From Acidobacteriota bacterium (GTDB lineage: Bacteria > Acidobacteriota > Terriglobia > Acidiferrales > UBA7541): 9,044 bases of DNA. The position numbers were made by a program, and so were the translations under genes. Of the stretch, positions 1 to 6,487 are shown one piece after another. The notes beneath the pieces were generated by a model, which worked only from the letters and a program-made list of their open reading frames with translations, had not been told where the DNA came from and did not search any database. Location: positions 1-9,044 of the forward strand of contig QHYF01000035.1 of assembly GCA_003224075.1 (NCBI GenBank), in the 5' to 3' direction. Within the stretch, counting starts at the first letter, position 1, and every line of letters begins with the position of its first letter.

Positions 1-437
1 AGCGACTTCCAGATGGTGAACGCATTGATGTTGCCCAAGAGGCATAATGCCAACCCTACGGCAAGGGCGAGATTTTTCATCCGCATTTCAAACGTGTATT
101 TGACGTTGGCGACGTGAATCTTGAGGCGAGATTCCAGGTCAAATACACGAGCGTTCTGGTCCAGCTGTTTGAGGAACCAACTCATGTACGCCGGGGTCAG
201 AAACTCATCGCCAAGCCGTTCCCAGCTAATGTTCTTGGCCCATTCGGGCGCGTTCTGAAGCAATGTGTTCCAGGCCTTCCCGGTAACCTCGAACGCCGAG
301 CGCTGTACTTCATGCCGCAAATTGTCCGAATAATAGTCCCACTGGTTTTTGATCACCGAGGTCAGCGTCTTCACCAAGAGGCTCAACATCAACATGATCG
401 CGGCAAACCCCGTCAAGGTTTCAATCAGAGAAAGCAT
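1..437 (-). CDS. Membrane protein of unknown function, partial (C-terminus beyond left edge)
   Basis: Reading the minus strand from the ATG at 437 gives an open frame of 145 codons that leaves the window at position 1, so the C-terminus is missing. The protein begins MLSLIETLTGFAAIMLMLSL, a hydrophobic segment at about residues 3-28. A soluble, charged and Trp-rich stretch follows (about 30-118, with 'NQWDYYSDNLRHEVQ' and 'WERLGDEFLTPAYMSWFLKQL'). A second hydrophobic segment follows at about 121-143. The start is well supported: GGGAGG lies 8 nt upstream and the ATG begins 1 nt after the stop of the preceding gene. I do not recognise the family. Two membrane segments around a roughly 90-residue loop suggest an inner-membrane protein. 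Co-translation with the preceding small membrane protein suggests the two products act together; that is inference. Confidence 0.8.
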   Translation of the reverse strand, partial: MLSLIETLTGFAAIMLMLSLLVKTLTSVIKNQWDYYSDNLRHEVQRSAFEVTGKAWNTLLQNAPEWAKNISWERLGDEFLTPAYMSWFLKQLDQNARVFDLESRLKIHVANVKYTFEMRMKNLALAVGLALCLLGNINAFTIWKS

Positions 438-438
438 C

Positions 439-804
439 TCAATGACCTCCCTGCTGTACTGGCGGCGTGCCGGGAGGCTGCGCTGTTGGTGGCACGCCCT
501 TCTGCGCCGGACCTGCTGTTCCTGGTTGCCCTTGTGCTGGGTCGCTCGTTTGAGGTGTCGTTGAACCAGATGGAGCCGGCGGAGGCTCGAATCGCGACCA
601 ACTTCCTACTCCCCAGATATAAACGGCCAGCACGATTTCAAACGAGAGAACGGCATAAAGCACCTGGGTTCTACTTAAGACAATCTTCTGGCCCCCTCCG
701 ATGCCGATAGTTGGCGCCAACGGTGGGAACCCAACGAGGAGGACAAGGGCCAGTACGCCGAAACCTATCTTCAACCTGGATCTTGAAAGCTGAAATTTGC
801 CCAC
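439..804 (-). CDS. Small membrane protein with proline-rich tail, unknown function
   Basis: An open frame on the minus strand encodes 121 residues from the GTG at 804. I prefer this start because GAGAGG precedes it by 7 nt. The frame stays open to a TTG at 831 (130 residues), but that start has no visible ribosome binding site. The protein has a basic N-terminus (residues 3-12, KFQLSRSRLK), a hydrophobic segment at about 13-35 and a second at about 44-67 with a buried Glu at 56. The tail, about 72-121, is almost entirely Pro, Gly, Gln, Ser and Thr ('PPPAPSGS', 'QPPGTPPVQQGG'), so it is probably disordered or wall-spanning. The last codons (GGA GGT CAT TGA) carry the Shine-Dalgarno sequence of the next gene, which implies translational coupling. 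No family is recognised. Topology and tail are visible; any role is not. Confidence 0.72.
   Translation of the reverse strand: MGKFQLSRSRLKIGFGVLALVLLVGFPPLAPTIGIGGGQKIVLSRTQVLYAVLSFEIVLAVYIWGVGSWSRFEPPPAPSGSTTPQTSDPAQGQPGTAGPAQKGVPPTAQPPGTPPVQQGGH
446..451 (-). promoter_or_regulatory. Ribosome binding site embedded in the upstream gene's last codons
   Basis: On the minus strand GGGAGG occupies 451-446, 8 nt before the ATG at 437. It lies inside the final Gly-Gly codons of the upstream small membrane protein, whose TGA is at 441-439. Ribosomes finishing the first gene therefore end on the binding site of the second, the usual arrangement for translational coupling. Confidence 0.75.
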
Positions 805-1057
805 GTTATAGCCTCTCAAAGAGATGATCAACCAAGCCCGGTTCCCCGTGAACCTTCAACACTACGCAGTTGGCAAGGGTTGTTCGAAAGCAAGCCGCGC
901 GCCATGGTAAGGAAATATTTTTATGGAGTCGTTTACTACCCACACTTTTAGCCCATCTTGAGGAACGTAACTGGAGCGATATAAATGGAGCGACAAGTTA
1001 CGCTTTTGGATGAACAGATGTCAAGCGGAAAGACTGGACGCTATCGTGCGTGAAAAT
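805..1057. other. Intergenic region between the membrane-protein pair and lacI
   Basis: This 253-bp stretch separates two minus-strand genes. It should hold the promoter and leader of the membrane-protein pair and the 3' end of the lacI transcript. I see no convincing -35/-10 pair and no stem followed by a T-run. Visible elements are a 7-bp inverted repeat, CGTAACT (966-972) and AGTTACG (996-1002). It encloses two copies of GGAGCGA (973-979 and 987-993) whose starts are 14 bp apart. An imperfect hairpin also lies in the leader of the downstream gene: CCTT+CAAC at 853-860 against GTTG+AAGG at 869-878, with a 2-nt bulge. Function unknown. Confidence 0.45.
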
Positions 1058-2164
1058 CTATTCGGCCGGGTAGCTTTGCTGCAAATGCGGCGCGCCTCCC
1101 GCGATGCTCCGGAGCTGGCGAATAGGCGCGGGCCCTGTGGATTCGCGAACGACAAACTCCGGCTCGATGGCAATCTCCGGCACATATTCGCCGCGTCCCT
1201 CAATTTGATCCACGACCGTCTGCGCCGCAATCTGTCCCATCCTGATCAGCGGTTGCCTCACGGTCGTTAATCCCGGATTAGCATAAGCCGCCCCTGGAAT
1301 ATCATCGAAGCCCACAACAGAGATGTCTTGCGGTACACGCAAGCCCGCTTCGTGGATCGCCCAGATGGAACCGATTGCCGAAATATCGTTATAAGCAAAA
1401 AGAGCGGTGAAAGGATGCTTGCGCGCGAGCAATTGCTTGGCAAAGGGATATCCAATGGCAGGCGTCGAGTCGGTGCCTTCCAGTTGGACGATCAGCTCCG
1501 GCCGAATGCGAATGCCCAGTTCCTGCGCTGCCTCGCAGATTGCGCTCCATCGCACCCCGGAGTCCGAGCTAAACGGCTGACCCTTGATAAAGGCAATCTC
1601 TTCGTGGCCCAAATCCCTCAGATGTTCGAGCGCCAGTCTTGCCGCGCGCTTGTGATCCAGCACGATGTTCGTCACGCCTTCGACCCGCTCATGTCCGGCG
1701 ACCGCGACCGTGGGCAGCGCCAGCTTCTCTTTGATCGACGTGTCGGTGGTGATAAAGCCTTCCACGCCCCGCGTCAAGAGCATTTGCGCGTAAGTTTGCA
1801 GAAGTTTTGGATCGTGCCGGTGGATCACCGTAAGGAAAAAATAGTCGTTCTTTCGCAGATATTCCTCGATGCCGCTGATTACCATCGCTCCATACGCGTC
1901 ACCGATCTCTTCCGCGATCACGCCGATCGTATATGTTCTCCTCAAGCGCAACGTTCGCGCGAAGAAGTTCGGCCGGTAATTCAATTCCTGCGCAGCCTCG
2001 AGGATGCGATTCTTCGTGTGCTCCGGAATGGAGCGCGCCGCGGCAGAATTGTTCAGTGCGGCGGACACTGTTCCGGGGGTGAGACCGACGTGATCCGCAA
2101 TGGTCTTCAGGGTGACCCTATTCTTGTCGCTCAGGCCCGGCTTCTTTCTCGCGGACGATGTCAT
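1058..2164 (-). CDS. LacI/GalR-family transcriptional regulator
   Basis: This is a complete 368-residue DNA-binding regulator, slightly longer than the usual 330-350. A basic extension (1-16) precedes the helix-turn-helix at about 18-38 ('VTLKTIADHVGLTPGTVSAALNN'-like, read in two parts: VTLKTIADHVGL, TPGTVSAALNN). Then come 'RILEAAQELNYRPN' and the hinge helix 'NFFARTLRLRR' (66-76), which inserts into the operator's minor groove in this family. The periplasmic-binding-protein-like ligand and dimer domain spans about 79-345 and contains the family signature 'ISVVGFDDIP', then 'LTTVRQP'. About 20 residues of low-similarity tail follow. The start is the ATG at 2164 with GGAGGG 7 nt upstream. 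The gene is divergent from the TonB-dependent receptor gene, the usual position for a local repressor. The ligand is commonly a sugar or sugar derivative, but it cannot be read here. Family assignment is firm; the regulated target is inference. Confidence 0.96.
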   Translation of the reverse strand: MTSSARKKPGLSDKNRVTLKTIADHVGLTPGTVSAALNNSAAARSIPEHTKNRILEAAQELNYRPNFFARTLRLRRTYTIGVIAEEIGDAYGAMVISGIEEYLRKNDYFFLTVIHRHDPKLLQTYAQMLLTRGVEGFITTDTSIKEKLALPTVAVAGHERVEGVTNIVLDHKRAARLALEHLRDLGHEEIAFIKGQPFSSDSGVRWSAICEAAQELGIRIRPELIVQLEGTDSTPAIGYPFAKQLLARKHPFTALFAYNDISAIGSIWAIHEAGLRVPQDISVVGFDDIPGAAYANPGLTTVRQPLIRMGQIAAQTVVDQIEGRGEYVPEIAIEPEFVVRESTGPAPIRQLRSIAGGAPHLQQSYPAE

Positions 2165-2171
2165 CTACAAA

Positions 2172-2177
2172 CCCTCC
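2172..2177 (-). promoter_or_regulatory. Ribosome binding site of the lacI-family gene
   Basis: GGAGGG on the minus strand, separated by 7 nt from the ATG at 2164, fixes the start of the regulator gene. Without it the basic N-terminal extension of 16 residues could be doubted. Confidence 0.8.
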
Positions 2178-2239
2178 GAGCATCTTCCAAAACTGGGATT
2201 GAGCAATGAGGCGGTCCAAAGCTTAATATGACGCCCTGC

Positions 2240-2261
2240 CAAGCGCACCCAACGTCCCGTA
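2240..2261 (+). repeat. Composite motif: second copies of two receptor-promoter motifs, side by side
   Basis: CAAGCGCACCC (2240-2250) and ACGTCCCGTA (2252-2261) stand next to each other with one base between. The same 11-mer recurs at 2476-2486, overlapping the -35 box of the receptor promoter. The same 10-mer recurs at 2523-2532, inside the dyad downstream of the predicted transcription start. Exact matches of this length, in pairs and in the same orientation and order, are unlikely by chance in 500 bp. They may be binding sites of one regulator, plausibly the LacI-family protein encoded next door; that part is inference. Confidence 0.5.
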
Positions 2262-2433
2262 AGCCGTGATTCTAGCTTAGCTTGGAGGCTGCGAGGGAAA
2301 CTATCGAGGCGAGAGGCTGACACAAGGTTTCGTCCTTGAGCGGGCATGCATTTACGCATATATGTACAAACGGCGTCCCTGCAGTCTCCCAAACCTTTGA
2401 GGGCTCCCAACCCCCTGCTATTCGGACTTCCAC

Positions 2434-2467
2434 AATATCATTATTTTTCTTTAGAATATCATTATTT
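2434..2467 (+). repeat. Two 13-bp direct repeats 21 bp apart, upstream of the -35 box
   Basis: AATATCATTATTT occurs exactly at 2434-2446 and again at 2455-2467, a period of 21 bp or two helical turns. The second copy ends 4 bp before the -35 box at 2472. Relative to a start of transcription near 2507 the copies centre at about -67 and -46. That placement suits an activator dimer of dimers on one DNA face, or UP-element-like contacts with the RNA polymerase alpha C-terminal domains, since the repeats are very A+T-rich in a much richer G+C setting. The repeat is visible; the role is inferred. Confidence 0.7.
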
Positions 2468-2471
2468 CTTC

Positions 2472-2499
2472 TTGACAAGCGCACCCGATTGGGTCTAAA
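2472..2499 (+). promoter_or_regulatory. Sigma70-type promoter of the TonB-dependent receptor gene
   Basis: A perfect TTGACA (2472-2477) is followed after 16 bp by TCTAAA (2494-2499), four of six matches to TATAAT. Transcription would start near 2506-2508 and leave a leader of roughly 158 nt. The spacer contains the palindrome ACCC-GATT-GGGT (2483-2494), a possible operator in a position that would block polymerase. The -35 box is clear; the -10 box is weak, which suits a regulated promoter. Confidence 0.6.
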
Positions 2500-2514
2500 T
2501 ACGCCGCTAGTACA

Positions 2515-2539
2515 AAAGCATTACGTCCCGTAGTGCTTT
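2515..2539 (+). promoter_or_regulatory. 25-nt dyad (operator or 5' leader hairpin) downstream of the predicted +1
   Basis: The arms AAAGCATTACG (2515-2525) and CGTAGTGCTTT (2529-2539) are complementary over 11 pairs (ten Watson-Crick and one U-G in RNA) around a TCC loop. It lies about +8 to +33 from the predicted transcription start. In DNA it could be an operator; in RNA it would be a stable 5' hairpin. It is followed by TTTAGGGG with no T-run, so it is not a simple intrinsic terminator. It contains the 10-mer ACGTCCCGTA, also found near lacI. Confidence 0.6.
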
Positions 2540-2584
2540 AGGGGTTCGGTCCTTTCTTAAACTTGTGGTGGGGGAAAAGTGAAT

Positions 2585-2668
2585 ATGGGTCCTCTGCAAG
2601 CCTTCTCCGCGCAGAAGTCTCCTGCCTCTTTTCTCGCGCAAATATTTCCTCGAGGGGTACACGAATGA
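2585..2668 (+). CDS. Possible 27-codon leader ORF, stop overlapping the receptor start (ATGA)
   Basis: From the ATG at 2585 the frame runs 27 codons (beginning MGPLQAFSAQKSPASF) to the TGA at 2666-2668. That stop overlaps the receptor's ATG (2665-2667) as ATGA, the classic translational-coupling junction. A GTG two codons earlier (2579) is in the same frame. The G-rich run GGTGGGGG (2567-2574) lies 10 nt before the ATG and could act as a ribosome binding site, though it fits less well than a standard one. The peptide shows no family features, no run of a single amino acid typical of attenuator peptides and no signal peptide. Chance is a real alternative, since the receptor has its own good ribosome binding site. 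Confidence 0.3.
   Translation: MGPLQAFSAQKSPASFLAQIFPRGVHE
2652..2657 (+). promoter_or_regulatory. Ribosome binding site that fixes the receptor start
   Basis: GAGGGG lies 7 nt before the ATG at 2665. The frame is open further upstream to a GTG at 2563, but the extra 34 residues would place a non-hydrophobic, Cys- and Ser-containing leader before the signal peptide. The ATG at 2665 is therefore the better start. The site overlaps the palindrome CCTCGAGG (2648-2655). Confidence 0.8.
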
Positions 2669-5600
2669 AGACTCATCGTTCGAATTTGAATAATGCATTT
2701 GGCAAATTGTACTCGATCGGCTCGCTGCTTGCCGTGCTGGCGCTCGTCCTCTGTACTTCGTTCGACGCGCACGCGCAAGTGGTCACTGCTTCCGTCCGCG
2801 GTGCGGTTACGGACCAACAGGGCGCTGCTGTTGCGGGAGCTGATGTCAGCATCACCAATGAAGACACGGGATACACTCGCTCGATGAAAACGGGGAGCGA
2901 CGGCGAGTACAACTTCCCGGATTTGCCCCTGGGTACTTATCGCATTCATGTGACCCACGAGGGGTTCAAGGGCGAGACGCATACCGGCCTCGTGCTACAC
3001 GTAGCCGACAGTTTGGTTGTTAACGTAGGGTTGAAGATGGGCGCGGTGAGTGAGTCTGTCACCGTCGAGGCATCGCCCATCGCCGTTGAAACCACCAACG
3101 GTGACCTGAGCGGTTTGATTGCAGGAAGCCAGGTTGCCGAACTTCCCCTCAATGGCCGCAATTTCATGCAATTGGTGACCCTGATGCCGGGCGTTTCCCA
3201 AGGCGAGGGTTACAGCGTAACCAATAAAGGGCTCAAGGGCGGCTCGAATCTTTCCGTCAGCGGCAGTGCGTCTAACGGCAACCAGTGGCTCGTCGATGGC
3301 GCTAATAACAATGACACGGGTTCCCAGCGCACTATCCTTGTCTACCCCTCGACAGAATCCATCGAGGAATTCAAGATTGAGCGCAATGCTTATAGCGCCG
3401 AGTTTGGCTCGATGGCCGGCGCTACGGTTAATCTCGTCACGAAATCCGGAAAGAACGATTTCCACGGCGAAGTCTACTATTCCGGCCGCAACGATAAGCT
3501 TAATGCCTTTGACACCATTCTCAAAGCGGGTTGCCCCACCTGTCCAAAGAGTAAGTTCCGCGGGAACGAATACGGCTATAACATCGGTGGACCCGTCAAG
3601 AAAGATAAGGTCTTTTTCTTCTGGTCCCAGGAATGGAACAAGCGCATCGAAGGGATCGCAGTAACACGCCATGTGCCAACCATGGGTGAGCGGACCGGCG
3701 ACTTCAGTGCCATTGCTGGCTGTCCGGGCAATTCGAACGGCTTCAATAACGCAGGCTTCCCGGTAAACGGGCTAACGGATCCCCATCCCAGCGATGGCAC
3801 TGCGTTTGGCCTAGCCCGCAATAATGCCGGAACCATGGTCCCGGCCATTCTTCCCCAGGACCGTACGACTTCCCAGGCTCTCTTACTCATGACCCAGTAT
3901 CCCGCGCCGACCCTCTCCGATCCATGCACGAATTTGAACTGGACGAAGTCCCTCAATAACCCCACGCCTTGGCGGGAAGAGAATGCCCGCGGCGACATTA
4001 ATCTGACCAAGACGCTCACCCTAATGCTGAAGTACACCCAGGATGCCTGGACCCTTGGAACCCCCTCCGCCGGCTTTGGCTGGGGCAGCAACCCGTTCGG
4101 CGTGATTGACGAGTCGTGGGACCAGCCGGGACGAATTGCGGCTGCCCGCTTGAGCAAAACCATCGGGAGCAGCGCCGTCAACGACTTCCAGTTCAGCTAT
4201 TCTGCGAATCGCATTACCATCATTCCGGGCAATCTCGGCCTCGAACAGCAAATCAATAACGCCATCCCTTGGGCTTATCCCATTTCTGGGAAAAAATTCG
4301 GGGACAAGGGGCCAAGCGCTTGGTTCTCTGGTTGGGGCAATGCTCATCTTCCCAGCGTCTGGACCATTGCGCCATGGCAAAACGCCTTGGACCATTACAC
4401 CTACCAGGATGACTTCTCGCTGGTCAGAGATCGTCACACCCTCAAGTTCGGCGGCATGTACAGAAGGAGCTCGAAGGACGAGCAGAATCCCAACGAGGAA
4501 TTCGGAGGAATTTTTGGTTCCGTTGGTTATCAGGGTCAGTGGGGAAACAAGACGGGATACGACGTCGCCGACATGGAACTTAAGAATATGGCTATTTCAA
4601 TGGAAGAAACCAACACCATCACCACCAACGACATTCGTTGGCATGATGCTGCGTTCTACGCCGCCGACAACTTCCGGGTTAACAACCGTCTAACTGTCAA
4701 CTTCGGTGCGAGATACGAAATATTGCCCAATCCGTATTTTGCTGACGACCTTTACACTTCATTTAATCCTTCGGCCTATGACCCTAATAACTTGAGCTCT
4801 CCTTGCAATGGCCTCCTTTATTCGCCCGGACTCAAACAAAATCCATGTGTAGCGCTGGGCCTGCCTGCCGGTGGTAAGGTCGGACCCAACCGCGCTCTGT
4901 GGAATAACAATAACCACATGATCGCTCCGCGTCTCAGCTTCGCTTGGGATCCCACGGGGCATGGCAAATGGGCCATCCGCGGCGGTGTGGGCCAGTTCTT
5001 TAACCGCGATCGGCTTTTCGCACTCCAGATCGGCGGACAGAACCCGCCCTTCCTGAAGAACTTTTCGGCGAGCAACGGGCGTTTCCTAGATAGCATCAAT
5101 GCGCCCACATTTGGTTGCCCCAACAATTGCCCCACCTTCAGCAATGGTTTCGGGGGCGCCAACCGGGGTGGCGAGACGAACAATCACATGCCGAATAGCT
5201 GGCAGTACAACTTGACCATCCAGCACGAACTCTGGAAGGACGCCCGTTTGGAAATTGGCTATGTCGCGAACCACAACCTGCACTGGGAGATTCGCTCAGA
5301 CGTCAACGCGGTTCTTCCGGCAAACCGCCTAACCTACTTCCAGGCCAATGGGAATGACTCCGCTCGTCGGGCGCTCAGGCCCTTCGGCGCCATGAGAGGC
5401 GACAACACTATGCTTTACTATTCGCATAGCGGCCAATCGGGCTACAACTCGCTCCAAGCGCTGTTCAATGCCCGTTTCCAGAGAAATTCCATCATTCAAG
5501 CAACCTACACTTGGTCGAAGCTGCTCTCCGACACTCAATTAATCGATTCGCCTGACAACAACGTCGATTTCTATAATCCGCGAGCGAATCGCGGCCCCGA

Positions 5601-6363
5601 CCTTCTCAATCGGTCGCATATTTTCTCGGCCAACTGGATTTACAATCTGCCTGCATTGCAGAGCCGGAATGGCTTCGTCCGTAACGCTTTAGGTGCGTGG
5701 GAACTCAGTTCCATCATCAGCTGGGCGTCTGGCCCTAACGTGACCCCTCACATCAACAGCGTCACCGGCGCCGGCGATTTTGCGGGCACGGGTAACGGAG
5801 GCAACGAGACTCCAATGCGTGTTTCCGGCCAGCCGTGCCGCGCCAGTTCCAGCGATGGCCTGCAGTGGCTCAACCCTAATGCTTACACTATGAATGGCTT
5901 CCAGATAGGTAAGCTTGGAAGCTCGGGTTATGGTATCTGCACCGCCCCAGGAAATGCCGATGTAGATTTCTCCCTGCGAAAGAACTTCAAGCTCACGGAG
6001 AGACTGAAGATGCAGTTCCAATTGGATTTCTTCAACCTCTTCAACCATCCACAGTACAGGGCGGACTCTCTCGACTTGGGCCTGAACTTCAATGCGCCAC
6101 AGTTGCAGGCCGACAATCCGGCTTCCGCAGAGTTCGTGGACTCCGCTGGCAATCCGATCTATCCAAGAAGTGGCGTGGCGAAAAGCACGGGCTGCAACGG
6201 GGCAACTCATCTGGCGGACCCCAATGGGGTTTCCGCGCAGACCGCCTGCGCGTTCAAGGTCGTCAATACCAGCCTAGTTCCGAACCAAAGCTTCGGGATT
6301 GCGAGACAGTCCCGCGAAAACGGCTACCGTCAAATCCAATACGGTTTGAAGTTCAGCTTCTGA
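2665..6363 (+). CDS. TonB-dependent outer-membrane receptor, Oar-like, with carboxypeptidase-regulatory-like N-terminal domain
   Basis: The 1232-residue product is an outer-membrane beta-barrel that should take up a substrate with energy from TonB. A signal peptide (1-37) ends in 'DAHA' before Gln38. An immunoglobulin-like CarboxypepD_reg domain follows at about 40-125 ('VRGAVTDQQGAAVAGADVSI', then 'GEYNFPDLPLGTYRI'). The plug domain, about 130-255, has 'ELPLNGRNF' (159-167), 'LVDGANNND' (209-217) and 'IEEFKIERNAYSAEFG', all typical of acidobacterial Oar-type receptors. The barrel fills the rest and ends 'YGLKFSF', with the C-terminal Phe needed for assembly by the BAM machinery. A TonB box is not obvious, as is common in this group. 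Length is normal for the family (1000-1250). The gene stands alone between its own promoter and a terminator, divergent from a LacI-family gene. Substrate is unknown. A glycan fragment is the default guess; Myxococcus Oar, required for protease secretion, shows that other cargo is possible. Confidence 0.95.
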   Translation: MKTHRSNLNNAFGKLYSIGSLLAVLALVLCTSFDAHAQVVTASVRGAVTDQQGAAVAGADVSITNEDTGYTRSMKTGSDGEYNFPDLPLGTYRIHVTHEGFKGETHTGLVLHVADSLVVNVGLKMGAVSESVTVEASPIAVETTNGDLSGLIAGSQVAELPLNGRNFMQLVTLMPGVSQGEGYSVTNKGLKGGSNLSVSGSASNGNQWLVDGANNNDTGSQRTILVYPSTESIEEFKIERNAYSAEFGSMAGATVNLVTKSGKNDFHGEVYYSGRNDKLNAFDTILKAGCPTCPKSKFRGNEYGYNIGGPVKKDKVFFFWSQEWNKRIEGIAVTRHVPTMGERTGDFSAIAGCPGNSNGFNNAGFPVNGLTDPHPSDGTAFGLARNNAGTMVPAILPQDRTTSQALLLMTQYPAPTLSDPCTNLNWTKSLNNPTPWREENARGDINLTKTLTLMLKYTQDAWTLGTPSAGFGWGSNPFGVIDESWDQPGRIAAARLSKTIGSSAVNDFQFSYSANRITIIPGNLGLEQQINNAIPWAYPISGKKFGDKGPSAWFSGWGNAHLPSVWTIAPWQNALDHYTYQDDFSLVRDRHTLKFGGMYRRSSKDEQNPNEEFGGIFGSVGYQGQWGNKTGYDVADMELKNMAISMEETNTITTNDIRWHDAAFYAADNFRVNNRLTVNFGARYEILPNPYFADDLYTSFNPSAYDPNNLSSPCNGLLYSPGLKQNPCVALGLPAGGKVGPNRALWNNNNHMIAPRLSFAWDPTGHGKWAIRGGVGQFFNRDRLFALQIGGQNPPFLKNFSASNGRFLDSINAPTFGCPNNCPTFSNGFGGANRGGETNNHMPNSWQYNLTIQHELWKDARLEIGYVANHNLHWEIRSDVNAVLPANRLTYFQANGNDSARRALRPFGAMRGDNTMLYYSHSGQSGYNSLQALFNARFQRNSIIQATYTWSKLLSDTQLIDSPDNNVDFYNPRANRGPDLLNRSHIFSANWIYNLPALQSRNGFVRNALGAWELSSIISWASGPNVTPHINSVTGAGDFAGTGNGGNETPMRVSGQPCRASSSDGLQWLNPNAYTMNGFQIGKLGSSGYGICTAPGNADVDFSLRKNFKLTERLKMQFQLDFFNLFNHPQYRADSLDLGLNFNAPQLQADNPASAEFVDSAGNPIYPRSGVAKSTGCNGATHLADPNGVSAQTACAFKVVNTSLVPNQSFGIARQSRENGYRQIQYGLKFSF

Positions 6364-6388
6364 CCGCAACAAACAACCTGATATCAGC

Positions 6389-6433
6389 AACGTCCCGCCC
6401 CGGCCGAATCAAGCCGCGGCGGGACGTTCTTTT
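6389..6433 (+). terminator. Intrinsic terminator after the receptor gene
   Basis: The arms AACGTCCCGCC (6389-6399) and GGCGGGACGTT (6418-6428) form a perfect 11-bp G+C-rich stem. An inner CGGC/GCCG helix (6401-6404 and 6413-6416) extends it after a C-C mismatch. CTTTT follows at once. It lies 25 bp after the receptor stop and separates the receptor transcript from the downstream FG-GAP/TPR genes. Confidence 0.88.
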
Positions 6434-6487
6434 GTAACTCATGTGATTTTTCCAGTTGAACTGCACGGACGATAAAATTCTTTTCGG

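Larger units (their letters stand above)
2165..2664. promoter_or_regulatory. Divergent control region between lacI and the TonB-dependent receptor gene
   Basis: This 500-bp gene-free stretch must serve both divergent genes. Its right half (2434-2664) is dense with signals: twin 13-bp direct repeats, a TTGACA promoter, a spacer palindrome, a 25-nt dyad after the predicted start of transcription, a possible leader ORF and the receptor's ribosome binding site. Its left half (2178-2433) holds second copies of two promoter motifs (CAAGCGCACCC at 2240-2250, ACGTCCCGTA at 2252-2261), an ATTG-AG-CAAT palindrome (2198-2207), CAAGG...CCTTG arms (2323-2327 and 2334-2338) and a CATATATG palindrome (2357-2364). 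It also has CTCCCAA twice, with starts 18 bp apart (2386-2392, 2404-2410). I found no convincing -35/-10 pair for lacI on the minus strand. Short open frames in this region lack coding character. Confidence 0.7.

Noticed and set aside
114..710. 198-codon plus-strand frame at the left edge
   Set aside because: It runs antisense across the coupled membrane-protein genes, whose ribosome binding site, stop/start junction and membrane segments are more convincing.
1328..2209. 293-codon open frame on the plus strand opposite lacI
   Set aside because: Antisense to a complete LacI-family gene with all family motifs; the translated sequence is Arg/Gln/His-rich without domain features.
2165..2410. 81-codon minus-strand frame in the divergent control region
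   Set aside because: It overlaps the lacI ribosome binding site and probable regulatory motifs, is rich in Cys and Arg, and shows no family feature.
2515..2539. The dyad as an intrinsic terminator or attenuator
   Set aside because: The stem is followed by TTTAGGGG rather than a T-run, so simple intrinsic termination is unlikely.
2563..2664. N-terminal extension of the receptor from the GTG at 2563
   Set aside because: It would add 34 residues ahead of a normal signal peptide, and the ATG at 2665 has a well-placed GAGGGG site.
2995..3672. 225-codon minus-strand frame within the receptor gene
   Set aside because: Shadow of the receptor coding sequence; no start signal and no domain.
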